Assembly: GCA_900543455.1 (NCBI GenBank)
Contig: UQRR01000014.1
Location: 1-31,570, forward strand
Source of the DNA: an uncultured Dialister sp.
GTDB taxonomy: Bacteria > Bacillota > Negativicutes > Veillonellales > Dialisteraceae
Direction of reading: 5' to 3'
Length of the DNA: 31,570 nucleotides
The position numbers and the translations under genes are program-made. The notes under the pieces were generated by a model, which saw only the letters and a program-made list of their open reading frames with translations, was not told where the DNA came from and ran no database searches. Position 1 is the first letter of the stretch, and the number at the start of each line of letters is the position of its first letter. Positions 17,067 through 25,257 of the stretch are shown here, piece after piece.

Positions 17067-17096
17067 TTGCCATTTCCCCTGTAGAAATGGTACAAT
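17067..17096 (+). promoter_or_regulatory. Sigma70-type promoter for hisS
   Basis: TTGCCA (17067-17072) and TACAAT (17091-17096) are 18 bp apart. Transcription would start near 17103, just before a leader hairpin. Confidence 0.6.
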
Positions 17097-17112
17097 TTAG
17101 TTTGTTAATGTC

Positions 17113-17167
17113 TTTGATAGCCAGAGGAGGGGAGTCAAGCTCCTGTTCCTTTGGAATAGCTATCAAA
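17113..17167 (+). promoter_or_regulatory. Structured leader of hisS (55-nt stem-loop)
   Basis: TTTGATAGC (17113-17121) pairs perfectly with GCTATCAAA (17159-17167), and inside AGGAG can pair with CTCCT. It lies between the promoter and the hisS ribosome binding site. It lacks the T-box consensus (AGGGTGGNACCGCG), so if it is regulatory it is another type. Confidence 0.5.
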
Positions 17168-17187
17168 TCAAGTAAAGAGGTGTCACA

Positions 17188-18444
17188 ATGCAGGCATTAA
17201 AAGGAACCCATGATATCCTGCCGGACGAAGTCTACAAGTGGGACTACATGGAAGGCGTCATTCGTGACGTATGTGCGCGCTACGGATACAAAGAAATCCG
17301 TACCCCGATCATCGAAGCGACAGAATTATTTCAGCGCGGCATCGGCGATACCACCGACGTCGTGACGAAGGAAATGTATACCTTCAAGGACAGAGGCGAT
17401 CGCTCTGTCACCCTGCGCCCGGAAAATACAGCGTCTGCTGTCCGCGCGTATCTGGAACATAAGATGTATGGAGACCAGCAGGTGCATAAGATGTTCTACA
17501 TCGGCTCCATGTTCCGCTATGACCGTCCCCAGGCCGGCCGCTACCGTGAATTCCACCAGTTTGGTCTGGAAGTCCTCGGTGCGTCCTCTCCGCTCGCGGA
17601 TGCAGAAGTCATCGCGATGGCTTGCGAAATTTTCCATAAACTCGGACTGAAGGATCTCGATCTCCATCTGAACTCCATCGGCGATGCAAACTGCCGTCCG
17701 CAGTATCGGCAGAAGCTCATCGAATTCTTCGAACCCAAGGAGAGCCAGCTCTGTGAAGACTGCAAGGCAAGGCTTCACAAGAATCCGCTTCGCCTGCTCG
17801 ACTGCAAGGAAGAGGGCTGCAAAGCGGCGGCTGTCGGTGCGCCGGTCATCACGGACTATCTCTGCGAGGACTGCCATCAGAAGTTCGAAGCTCTGAAATC
17901 CTACCTCACAGCACTTGGGATTTCCTACACCATCGACCCGAAGCTGGTGCGCGGGCTCGACTACTATACGAATACCGCTTTCGAGATCCAGTACCCGCCG
18001 CTCGGAGCGCAGAGCGCGGTCTGCGGCGGCGGCCGCTATGACGGCCTCGTCGAGGAAATCGGCGGCCCTTCCACACCAGGCATCGGCTTTGCGATCGGTC
18101 TGGAACGTCTCCTGCTCGCTCTGGAAATGCAGCATCTGATCCCCGAGCCGAAAGCAGAAAAACACGTCTACATCGCCGCTCTTGGCGAAGAAGCGCAGGC
18201 AGAAGGCGTGAAGATCCAGTTCGCACTGCGTCAGGATGGCGTCATCACGGATATGGACCTGCAGGGCAGAAGCCTCAAAGGCCAGATGAAGCAGGCCGGC
18301 AAGACCAAGTCGGACTTCACCGTCATCATCGGCAGCAATGAACTCGAAAGCGGCAAAGCCATGGTCAAGAACATGGCTGAAGGCACACAGGAAGAGATTC
18401 CTTTTGCAGAAGTCGCTTCCTATGTGGCAAAGTTTGAGAAATAA
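17188..18444 (+). CDS. hisS: Histidyl-tRNA synthetase
   Basis: Class II synthetase charging tRNA-His. It opens with KGTHDILPDE. Motif 2 is FYIGSMFRYDRPQAGRYREF, followed by HQFGLEVLG. The histidine-binding segments are LVRGLDYYTNTAFEI and CGGGRYDGLVEEIGG. Motif 3 is GIGFAIGLERLLLAL, and a C-terminal anticodon-binding domain follows (about residues 325-418). The 418-residue length is normal. Four Cys-x2-Cys-like pairs in the insertion domain (CEDCKARLH, CEDCHQKF and neighbours, about 193-235) could bind zinc. The start follows AAAGAGGTG. It is paired with aspS downstream as in many Firmicutes, though separated by about 380 bp of repeats. Confidence 0.97.
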   Translation: MQALKGTHDILPDEVYKWDYMEGVIRDVCARYGYKEIRTPIIEATELFQRGIGDTTDVVTKEMYTFKDRGDRSVTLRPENTASAVRAYLEHKMYGDQQVHKMFYIGSMFRYDRPQAGRYREFHQFGLEVLGASSPLADAEVIAMACEIFHKLGLKDLDLHLNSIGDANCRPQYRQKLIEFFEPKESQLCEDCKARLHKNPLRLLDCKEEGCKAAAVGAPVITDYLCEDCHQKFEALKSYLTALGISYTIDPKLVRGLDYYTNTAFEIQYPPLGAQSAVCGGGRYDGLVEEIGGPSTPGIGFAIGLERLLLALEMQHLIPEPKAEKHVYIAALGEEAQAEGVKIQFALRQDGVITDMDLQGRSLKGQMKQAGKTKSDFTVIIGSNELESGKAMVKNMAEGTQEEIPFAEVASYVAKFEK

Positions 18445-18811
18445 TCGTTTTGTGACTGGTGACTAGGGATGCCATGCATCTCCCAACTGAGCAACCCCTT
18501 GGAGAAGGGGCGCGCCAAAGGCGCAGGATTGATCTGCCTCGAAGAGGCAGCCTTCTGCATAACGACTTGAAAATGATGTGAGACGACCATTCCCTTGTAA
18601 TCAATTTCAAAGTTTAAGAATGAGTTAGCTAAGGAATAGGGAAACGCAAGTGACTGGTGACTAAATACCACTTCTCATTTCTCATTCGAGCAGAGCTTTC
18701 ATTTGCCATCGAGCTATAGCTCCCCTTGATCCACTCACAACCAATCTAACATATCATTTATTTTCGCTGACGGGATCTCCTCGAGATTTCTCGCAGCGTC
18801 AACATTTTTAT
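18445..18811. repeat. Repeat-filled spacer between hisS and aspS
   Basis: No gene seen. It holds heptamer pairs at 18452-18465 and 18650-18663 (GTGACTG GTGACTA), a hairpin-rich segment at 18480-18560 (CCCCTTGGAGAAGGGG; GCGCCAAAGGCGC; CTGCCTCGAAGAGGCAG), and a GAGATTTCTCGCAGCG stretch at 18784-18799 resembling, in reverse, the GCGAGAAATCT element near 16690. Confidence 0.6.
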
Positions 18812-18827
18812 AAAGAGGTGCTCTAAT

Positions 18828-20648
18828 ATGGAAACAATGGCAGGGATGCATAGATCCTGCGGATGCGGTCTGGTAACAGAAAATGACTGCGGCAAAGAAC
18901 TGACACTGGCAGGCTGGGTGAATACCCGTCGTGACCATGGCGGTCTTATCTTCATCGACCTTCGCGACAGAAGCGGTATTGTACAGCTCGTCATGAGCCC
19001 ACAGTACGGGGAAGAAGCATTCCACAAGGCGGAAGCCTGCCGCAGTGAATTTGTCCTCGCTGTCAAAGGCAAGGTCAGAGAGAGAAGCGAAGAAACTGTC
19101 AACCCGAAGATGAAGACTGGCAAGGTGGAAGTCGTCGTTTCCGAGCTTCGTATCCTGAATAAAGCAAAGACCCCGCCATTCTATGTCGAAGATGGCATCG
19201 ACGTCGATGAAAACGTCCGTCTGAAATACCGCTATATCGACCTGCGCCGTCCGGAAATGCAGAACCACCTCATCATGCGTCATAAGATCGTACATGAGAT
19301 GAGAACCTTCCTCGATGAACACAATTTCCTCGAAATCGAAACCCCGATGCTCACCAAGAGCACTCCGGAAGGCGCACGCGACTACCTCGTACCATCCCGC
19401 GTGAACCCGGGCAAATTCTACGCGCTCCCGCAGTCCCCGCAGCTCTTCAAACAGCTGCTCATGGTTTCCGGTCTGGAACGCTATTTCCAGGTCGCTCGCT
19501 GCTTCCGCGATGAAGACCTGCGTGCCGATCGCCAGCCGGAATTCACCCAGCTGGATATGGAGCTCTCCTTCGAAGACCAGGACTTCATCCTGGACCTCAT
19601 GGAACACATGATGCAGAGAGTCTTCAAGAAAGTCCTCAATGTCGATATTGAGATCCCGTTCAAGAGAATCAAATGGGATGACGCCATGGCTCTCTATGGC
19701 TCCGACAAGCCGGACCTTCGCTTCGATATGCATTTCTATGATGTATCCGACCTGCTCCGTGACACCGGATTCAAAGTATTCCGCTCCGTCCTTGACAATG
19801 GCGGCTGCGTGAAAGCCATCACCGTCAAAGGCGATGCCGGCATCCCGCGTCGTGAACTCGACGGCCTCGTCGAATACGTCGGCCACTATGGCGCCAAAGG
19901 CCTCGCATGGATCGGCTTCAATGAAGACGGCAGCCTGAAATGCCAGATCACCAAATTCCTCGGCGAAGACAAGATCCGTGAAATCGGCAAAGTCTGCGAA
20001 GCAGAAAAAGGCGACCTCGTCCTCATCATTGCGGACAAGCCGAAGGTCGTCGCACAGGCTCTTGGCGAACTCCGTCTCGAAATGGCTCGCCGCATGGGCC
20101 TCATCGACCCGAATGAATTCTGCTTCCGCTGGGTCACCGACTTCCCGATGTTCGAATACAGCGAAGAAGAAAAACGCTACGTCGCTGAACATCATCCATT
20201 CACCGCACCAAGAGATGAAGATGTACAGTACCTCCTCACCGATCCGTCCAAGGTCTATGCGAAAGCCTATGACATGGTCCTGAACGGTGTCGAAGCCGGC
20301 GGCGGCTCCCTTCGTATCTACCAGCAGGATCTGCAGGAAAAAGTATTCGAAGCCATCGGTATCTCTCAGGAAGAAGCAGAGCAGAAATTCGGCTTCCTGC
20401 TTGATGCATTCAAGTACGGCGCTCCGCCGCATGCAGGCATCGCCCTCGGCCTTGACCGTCTCGTCATGCTGATGCTCCACCTCGACTCCATCCGCGATGT
20501 CATCGCCTTCCCGAAGACCCAGAGCGCGATCGATCCGCTCACCCAGGCACCGTCCGTAGTCGCTGATAAGCAGCTGAAAGAACTGCACATCAAGACCGCT
20601 CTCAAGAAAGAGAAAGAAAAAGACCTCTTCGCAAAACCGGTCGACTGA
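18828..20648 (+). CDS. aspS: Aspartyl-tRNA synthetase
   Basis: Class II synthetase of the long bacterial type (606 residues). The N-terminal OB-fold anticodon-binding domain (LAGWVNTRRDHGGLIFIDLRD) is followed by the catalytic core with motif 1 region FLEIETPMLTKSTPEGARDY, motif 2 FRDEDLRADRQPEFTQLD, the GAD insertion domain (about residues 290-420), and motif 3 GIALGLDRLVMLM. The start follows AAAGAGGTG with 7-nt spacing. Whether it is strictly tRNA-Asp specific or also charges tRNA-Asn cannot be read from the motifs quoted; absence of asnS or presence of gatCAB elsewhere would bear on that. A perfect terminator follows. Confidence 0.97.
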   Translation: METMAGMHRSCGCGLVTENDCGKELTLAGWVNTRRDHGGLIFIDLRDRSGIVQLVMSPQYGEEAFHKAEACRSEFVLAVKGKVRERSEETVNPKMKTGKVEVVVSELRILNKAKTPPFYVEDGIDVDENVRLKYRYIDLRRPEMQNHLIMRHKIVHEMRTFLDEHNFLEIETPMLTKSTPEGARDYLVPSRVNPGKFYALPQSPQLFKQLLMVSGLERYFQVARCFRDEDLRADRQPEFTQLDMELSFEDQDFILDLMEHMMQRVFKKVLNVDIEIPFKRIKWDDAMALYGSDKPDLRFDMHFYDVSDLLRDTGFKVFRSVLDNGGCVKAITVKGDAGIPRRELDGLVEYVGHYGAKGLAWIGFNEDGSLKCQITKFLGEDKIREIGKVCEAEKGDLVLIIADKPKVVAQALGELRLEMARRMGLIDPNEFCFRWVTDFPMFEYSEEEKRYVAEHHPFTAPRDEDVQYLLTDPSKVYAKAYDMVLNGVEAGGGSLRIYQQDLQEKVFEAIGISQEEAEQKFGFLLDAFKYGAPPHAGIALGLDRLVMLMLHLDSIRDVIAFPKTQSAIDPLTQAPSVVADKQLKELHIKTALKKEKEKDLFAKPVD

Positions 20649-20655
20649 TTTTCCG

Positions 20656-20698
20656 ACAGAAAAGAACCCCGAAGCCTGCCTTCGGGGTTCTTTTCTGT
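20656..20698 (+). terminator. Perfect 19-bp terminator after aspS
   Basis: ACAGAAAAGAACCCCGAAG (20656-20674) and CTTCGGGGTTCTTTTCTGT (20680-20698) are exact inverted arms with a 5-nt loop; the stem includes its own A- and T-runs. Confidence 0.92.
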
Positions 20699-20804
20699 GC
20701 ATCTACTGTAACAAGGGAAGGTGGAAAAAATACAGGAAAAACCTTTCCCGTATAGTGTATAATGAATAGGAAATCATGGCGCGAAAGGAGGCATCCCATC
20801 AAAA

Positions 20805-21512
20805 ATGAAGAAATTCCTATTTCTCCTGCTGTTCTTTCCCATGCAGGTGCTGGCAGCCGATGCCATGCCTATGGCAGACGTTTTTAGGCACCCGATCGTA
20901 GAAGGTCTCTTATCCGCCGTCATCCTTATCTCGCTGCTGGCGGAGATCAAGACCGCCGGATTCTCGGGCGGGGCACTGGCAGCGGCGATCGCTGGCTGTC
21001 TTCTGATCGGAGCGAATTGGTCAGAAGGCGATCAGATGCTCGAAGCTGTCTTGTACTTCGGCGGACTGGCGCTGGTCATTCTGGATATTTTGGCACTCAT
21101 GACAGGCGTAGCGGCTGTCATAGGCCTCGTTCTCCTTCTCTCCGGGCTTTTCTTCACCTTCGGCGGAGATATGACGGCCCTCTATATCCTGTCGGGTGGC
21201 GTACTTCTCGCCGGAATCGGTTTCTATTTCTTGCTCGATCACCTTTCACAAAGCCGGCTGTGGCAGAAAGTCACATTGCGCGATTCCCTCACCGGACAGA
21301 AAGGCTTCAAGTCTTCTGCTGCGGATCTGTCTTCCTATGCCGGGAAAGAGGGGATGACGGACTCAGTCCTTCGCCCGTCCGGCAAAGTGGATATCGAAGG
21401 CCATATCCTGGACGCTGTCTCTCGTGGTGACTTCATAGAGAAGGGGAAGAAGGTCATCGTCATCAAGGCAGAAGGAAGCTATCTTGTCGTGAAAAAAGCG
21501 GATGCCCGCTAG
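20805..21512 (+). CDS. NfeD-like membrane protein, FloA partner
   Basis: 235 residues. An N-terminal signal-like segment (KFLFLLLFFPMQVLA) is followed by four hydrophobic segments between about residues 30 and 145. The soluble C-terminal OB-like NfeD domain follows (LTGQKGFKSSAADL; LRPSGKVDIEGHILDAVSRGDFIEKGKKV). It lacks the ClpP-like serine protease domain of long NfeD proteins, so it is the short form. NfeD genes are regularly paired with flotillin/SPFH genes, as here with floA 155 bp downstream. AAAGGAGG lies 13-14 nt before the ATG, wider than usual. TATAAT at 20758-20763 is a possible -10 box. Confidence 0.88.
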   Translation: MKKFLFLLLFFPMQVLAADAMPMADVFRHPIVEGLLSAVILISLLAEIKTAGFSGGALAAAIAGCLLIGANWSEGDQMLEAVLYFGGLALVILDILALMTGVAAVIGLVLLLSGLFFTFGGDMTALYILSGGVLLAGIGFYFLLDHLSQSRLWQKVTLRDSLTGQKGFKSSAADLSSYAGKEGMTDSVLRPSGKVDIEGHILDAVSRGDFIEKGKKVIVIKAEGSYLVVKKADAR

Positions 21513-21517
21513 GCAGG

Positions 21518-21605
21518 TGCGATAGGATTGCCAGCGCCGATCCTATCGCAGAGGCAGATCCTCTGACCCTTTGACCCATGGCTTCGGCATACTCTTTCCG
21601 AAGCC
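21518..21605. repeat. Two perfect stem-loops between nfeD and floA
   Basis: TGCGATAGGAT (21518-21528) pairs with ATCCTATCGCA (21540-21550), and GGCTTCGG (21580-21587) with CCGAAGCC (21598-21605). Neither has a T-run, so they may protect or process a shared transcript rather than end it. Confidence 0.55.
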
Positions 21606-21667
21606 GCAAGCTGAGAGTCCTGCCAAGCGGACTCACATTGATTCCTGATTATAAAAAGGAGGCATGT

Positions 21668-22633
21668 ATGGAACTTTTACTCTTTCCGGTGATCATCTTT
21701 TTCATCGCCATCGCGGCTCTGTCCGTCCTGCTGCACTTCGTGCCGATCGGACTCTGGATCTCCGCGCTCGCCGCGGATGTGAATATCTCCCTCTTCAATC
21801 TGGTGGGGATGCGGATCCGCCGCGTCTCTCCGCAGATGATCGTGCTGCCGCTCATCAAAGGCACGAAAGCGGGACTTTCTCTCAATGTGAACCAGCTCGA
21901 AGCGCACTACCTCGCAGGCGGCAATGTGGATAACGTCGTCGATGCCCTGATCGCAGCGCACCGCGCACAGATCGATCTCTCCTTCGAGCAGGCAGCTGCC
22001 ATCGACCTCGCAGGCCGCAATGTCCTTGAAGCTGTCCAGATGAGTGTCAATCCGAAAGTCATCGAGACCCCGACCATTTCTGCGGTCGCAAAGAACGGCA
22101 TCGAGCTCAAGGTCCGCGCGCGTGTCACCGTCCGTGCGAATATCGACCGCCTCGTCGGCGGGGCAGGGGAGGCGACCATCATCGCCCGCGTCGGGGAAGG
22201 CATCGTCACGACCGTCGGCTCCTCCGAAAAGCACACCGACGTACTGGAAAATCCGGACCATATTTCCCGCACGGTCCTCGGCAAAGGCCTCGACTCGGGG
22301 ACAGCCTTTGAAATCCTCTCCATCGATATCGCTGATGTCGACGTAGGCAGAAATATCGGCGCCCAGCTCCAGACCGATCAGGCAGAAGCGGATAAACAGA
22401 TCGCGCAGGCACGAGCTGAAGAACGCCGCGCCATGGCTGTCGCCAAGGAGCAGGAAATGCGCGCCTATACCCAGGAAATGCAGGCAAAAGTCGTCGAAGC
22501 CCAGGCCGAAGTACCCAAGGCTATGGCAGAAGCCCTTCAGAAAGGAAATCTGGGGGTCATGGATTACTATCAGATGAAAAATATTGCAGCCGATACCGAG
22601 ATGAGGGAGAATATCTCCGGAAAGAAAGCATAA
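21668..22633 (+). CDS. floA: Flotillin-like protein FloA (SPFH domain)
   Basis: 321-residue scaffold protein of functional membrane microdomains. An N-terminal hairpin membrane segment (LLLFPVIIFFIAIAALSVLL) is followed by the SPFH domain (MRIRRVSPQMIVLPLIKG; VRARVTVRANIDRLVGGAGE; VGEGIVTTVGSSEKHTDVLENP). The C-terminal coiled coil is rich in Glu-Ala repeats (AEADKQIAQARAEERRAMA ... AQAEVPKAMAEAL). The start at 21668 is chosen because AAAAGGAGG lies 7 nt upstream; the frame extends upstream to 21578 without a ribosome binding site and through a stem-loop. Together with the NfeD-like gene it forms the usual nfeD-floA unit. Confidence 0.94.
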   Translation: MELLLFPVIIFFIAIAALSVLLHFVPIGLWISALAADVNISLFNLVGMRIRRVSPQMIVLPLIKGTKAGLSLNVNQLEAHYLAGGNVDNVVDALIAAHRAQIDLSFEQAAAIDLAGRNVLEAVQMSVNPKVIETPTISAVAKNGIELKVRARVTVRANIDRLVGGAGEATIIARVGEGIVTTVGSSEKHTDVLENPDHISRTVLGKGLDSGTAFEILSIDIADVDVGRNIGAQLQTDQAEADKQIAQARAEERRAMAVAKEQEMRAYTQEMQAKVVEAQAEVPKAMAEALQKGNLGVMDYYQMKNIAADTEMRENISGKKA

Positions 22634-22655
22634 TCAGGCGGGCTGTGAAACAAGC

Positions 22656-22697
22656 AAAAAGAGAGCCGTGAATCGTTTGATTCACGGCTCTCTTTTT
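22656..22697. terminator. Bidirectional terminator between floA and cspA
   Basis: AAAAAGAGAGCCGTGAAT (22656-22673) and ATTCACGGCTCTCTTTTT (22680-22697) are perfect 18-nt arms. A/T runs on both sides let it act for floA (plus) and the cold-shock gene (minus). Confidence 0.92.
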
Positions 22698-22741
22698 ATC
22701 TTTGGTTACAAACTTACGCTATATAGCAGTCAGTTCAGTGA

Positions 22742-22942
22742 TCAGCCTTCAACTTTAACGTTAGCAGCCTGAGGTCCTCTTGCACCATCAATAATTTCGA
22801 AATCGACCTTCTGGCCTTCATTCAGTGTTTTGAAGCCGTCAGCCTGAATAGCAGAGAAATGAACGAAAACGTCGCCGCCTTCTTCTCTTTCAATAAAGCC
22901 GTAGCCTTTTTCTGCACTGAACCACTTAACTGTACCTTTCAT
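22742..22942 (-). CDS. Cold-shock protein (CspA family)
   Basis: 66-residue single-domain OB-fold RNA/DNA chaperone. It has both nucleic-acid-binding motifs: KGYGFI (RNP1, residues 12-17) and VFVHF (RNP2, 25-29), with WFSAEKG at the front. The start follows AGGAGG. Its promoter and a leader of about 50 nt lie directly upstream on the minus strand. The paralogue letter cannot be fixed from sequence. Confidence 0.95.
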   Translation of the reverse strand: MKGTVKWFSAEKGYGFIEREEGGDVFVHFSAIQADGFKTLNEGQKVDFEIIDGARGPQAANVKVEG

Positions 22943-22994
22943 GGAAATTCCTCCTAAAAAAATGACTTACACTGCTCTTATTGAGCATGATTCA

Positions 22995-23023
22995 ACAATA
23001 CCATAAATTCATAGTTCAGTCAA
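22995..23023 (-). promoter_or_regulatory. Promoter of the cold-shock gene
   Basis: Read on the minus strand, TTGACT (23023-23018) and TATTGT (23000-22995) are 17 bp apart. The transcript would have a short AT-rich leader before the ribosome binding site. Confidence 0.7.
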
Positions 23024-23039
23024 CCAAAAACATGAGAAA

Positions 23040-23500
23040 ATGCGTAGAATATATGGGGGTTTCGGGGTTAGCCCGTGGAGCGGGTTGCCCTTTGATTACG
23101 TTTGAAAGTTTCGCTTAAATGAAAAATGCGAAATGGTGGTGCGGCGCATAAAAATAGGGAAGCGCCGCAGAATTTTGATAGCGCTTCGCGCCGTCGTCAT
23201 CTCGAGCGTGCCGAGAGATCTTCCTTGCAGAACGGTCAACGTGTCAATTGCGAAATTTCGATCACCGCTTGCTTCTAATCCCTAATCCCTAGCTACTCAT
23301 CCCTGCTTTCAAACTTTATGCAATGGGAGGGACTAGTGACTCGTGACTGGTGACTAAATGCCGCTTTCAGGCATCGCCGCCATCCATATCCTGCGGCGCT
23401 TCCCTATTTTTGCGCCACGCCACTTCGCATTTCTCATTCAAACGCGACTTTGAAACAGAGCTACCGGGTGATACGCCCCACGGGCCACCCCTATAAACCT
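23040..23500. repeat. Intergenic mosaic of dispersed repeats upstream of hslO
   Basis: No gene seen. GCGGCGC/GCGCCGC-type hairpin arms occur at 23150-23178 (GCGGCGCAT, then GCGCCGCAG) and 23391-23415. A CATCTCGAGCGTGCCGAGAG element lies at 23198. Heptamers run reversed at 23276-23296 (TAATCCC TAATCCC TAGCTAC) and forward at 23329-23356 (GGGACTA GTGACTC GTGACTG GTGACTA). Confidence 0.65.
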
Positions 23501-23520
23501 CGCCATTCCTCTTTCCATTA

Positions 23521-23529
23521 TGCTATAAT
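23521..23529 (+). promoter_or_regulatory. Extended -10 promoter of the hslO-mtnP-mtnA operon
   Basis: TGCTATAAT is a perfect extended -10 (TGN plus TATAAT), 71 bp upstream of hslO. No strong -35 box is visible, consistent with extended -10 use. Confidence 0.65.
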
Positions 23530-23599
23530 ATATCCGATTTATACTGCTGCCGGAGCATTCAACACGGCAAAAATTTCATGTATACCAGAGGTTTAGACT

Positions 23600-24466
23600 A
23601 TGAATACGAATACCATTCAGCATTATCTGAGCGCGGACGGCATCCGGCTGACTGTCGCGGATACGTCGAATGTATCCCTCGAAGCGGAAGCGATCCATCA
23701 TCTGCCGCCGGCGTCTGCGAGGATCCTCGCGAAGGCGATGACCGGAGCGGCGATCCTGATCAATGATTTCAAGAATCACGAAGGGATTTCCTTCCAGTGG
23801 GTGACGGGAAGCCCCTTGGGGACGATCCACGTCGATGCCTATGACGGGCGCTTTGTCCGCGGTTTCCTCGATCATCCGGAAGCTGGGGAAGGCGTGCCTT
23901 GTGACGATGTGCATGAGGCGGCGCTGGTGGCTGCGAAGGGGCAGCTCTTCGTGACGCGCTACTCGCTCCTGAAGCTCCCGTACACAAGCACGGTGAACTT
24001 GTCTCATGGAGATATGTCGGCGTGCCTCACCGAGTATATGAATACGTCTGAGCAGACGCTGTCGGCGGTGAAGCTGGATCTTTCCATGACCGAGAAGGGC
24101 GACATCCTGCGCTCGGTCGGCTTCATGGCGCAGCTCCTGCCGGAAGGAAATATGGGAAAATTCGCCGAGCTTTTCCGCGAGCTGGATCGCTGGGACCTGA
24201 CGAAGGATGCCAAAGAAAAGGGCTCTCTGGAAAAACTTCTGGTCGAAGGCAAGTTTGAACTGCTCAAAGACGGGCCTTTGACCTTCCGCTGCACCTGCTC
24301 GGAAGAACGCATCAAAGGGACGCTGAAGTCTCTCCCAGAGGCGGAGAAGCAGAGCCTGCTCGCCGATCCGTCCATCGAGATCGTCTGCCCGTACTGTGAT
24401 AAGAAATATACGATCGATCGAGATACACTTTCGAAATGGTTCATGGAAGGAGATCATGTACAATGA
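23600..24466 (+). CDS. hslO: Redox-regulated chaperone Hsp33
   Basis: 288-residue holdase activated by oxidation. The C-terminal zinc switch shows C231-x-C233 (CTCSEER) and C263-x2-C266 (CPYCDKKY), the four cysteines that bind zinc when reduced. The N-terminal domain contains LAKAMTGAAIL and the GFLDHPEAGEG segment usual in Hsp33. The start follows AGAGG with about 9-nt spacing. Its stop overlaps the mtnP start by 4 nt (ATGA), so it is first in a three-gene operon with two methylthio-salvage genes; the functional link to them is not obvious. Confidence 0.95.
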   Translation: MNTNTIQHYLSADGIRLTVADTSNVSLEAEAIHHLPPASARILAKAMTGAAILINDFKNHEGISFQWVTGSPLGTIHVDAYDGRFVRGFLDHPEAGEGVPCDDVHEAALVAAKGQLFVTRYSLLKLPYTSTVNLSHGDMSACLTEYMNTSEQTLSAVKLDLSMTEKGDILRSVGFMAQLLPEGNMGKFAELFRELDRWDLTKDAKEKGSLEKLLVEGKFELLKDGPLTFRCTCSEERIKGTLKSLPEAEKQSLLADPSIEIVCPYCDKKYTIDRDTLSKWFMEGDHVQ

Positions 24467-25257
24467 AAAAAATCGCTTTCATCGGCGGCACCGGAGCGGA
24501 AAATTCTGTCCTGCTGCAGGACGTGACGGAGCATATCATCGAGACACCTTATGGCGAAGCGAAGTATGAGGCCGGTTTCTTTGAAGGCAGGGAAATCATC
24601 CATCTGTCCCGTCATGGGGCGCATCACACGATCCCGCCGCACAAGATCAATTACCGCGCCAATATGTTTGCCCTGAAAATGCTGGATGTCGCCGCCGTCA
24701 TCACGACGACGGCAGTCGGCTCACTGAATCCGGACTATAAGCCGGGCGAGCTGGTGCTTCTGGATCAGTTCATCGATATGACGAAATCCCGCGAAGGGAC
24801 CTTCTATGATGGCGAGCGCTATGGCGTCGCGCATCTCGACATGAGCCATCCGTACTGCACCTCGCTTCGAAACGCGATCCTGGCCGCCGGCAGGAAGGAA
24901 GGCATCACCGTACATCCGACGGGGACATACATCTGCACCGAGGGGCCGCGTTTCGAGACTCCGGCAGAAATCAAGGCATACCGCATGTGGGGCGCTGATG
25001 TCGTCGGCATGACGAATGTACCGGAGTGCCAGCTCGCCCGTGAAGCGGAGATCTGCTACGCGAGCATTTCCATGGTCACGAATTTCGCGGCCGGCATCAC
25101 AAAAGAAGAACTGAGTCATCAGGAAGTTCTGGACTGCATGGCGGAAAACAGCCGCAATATGTATCGCATCGTGACCGATGTCTTTGCGACGTATGATGTA
25201 GAGAAGGACTGCCACTGCCGCCACGCAGCAAAAGCCTTCGGAGGATTTCACGTATGA
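24463..25257 (+). CDS. mtnP: MTA-phosphorylase family enzyme, probably S-methyl-5'-thioinosine phosphorylase
   Basis: 264-residue type-II nucleoside phosphorylase. The scaffold is MTAP-like (SRHGAHHTIPPHKINYRAN; TTAVGSLN; EGPRFETPAE). Purine-site residues differ from human MTAP: position 165 is Glu (GPRFE, as PNP E201; MTAP has Ser) and position 207 is Asn (SMVTN, as PNP N243; MTAP has Asp220). The 24-residue spacing from the conserved GM (M183) to N207 matches both human enzymes, so the alignment is firm. Glu plus Asn is the pattern for 6-oxopurines, pointing to methylthioinosine rather than methylthioadenosine, and an MTA/SAH deaminase gene is close by. A plain inosine/guanosine phosphorylase is the main alternative. 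The start at 24463 follows GGAG; it overlaps hslO and mtnA by 4 nt each. Confidence 0.85.
   Translation: MKKIAFIGGTGAENSVLLQDVTEHIIETPYGEAKYEAGFFEGREIIHLSRHGAHHTIPPHKINYRANMFALKMLDVAAVITTTAVGSLNPDYKPGELVLLDQFIDMTKSREGTFYDGERYGVAHLDMSHPYCTSLRNAILAAGRKEGITVHPTGTYICTEGPRFETPAEIKAYRMWGADVVGMTNVPECQLAREAEICYASISMVTNFAAGITKEELSHQEVLDCMAENSRNMYRIVTDVFATYDVEKDCHCRHAAKAFGGFHV

Noticed and set aside
17040..17187. T-box riboswitch upstream of hisS
   Set aside because: The leader is short and lacks the AGGGTGGNACCGCG T-box bulge and a terminator/antiterminator pair.
18735..20702. 655-codon open frame antisense to aspS
   Set aside because: It mirrors the codon pattern of a GC-rich conserved gene, has no recognisable domain, and aspS is certain. 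The long antisense frames over recJ, relA, ahcY and mtaD were rejected for the same reason.
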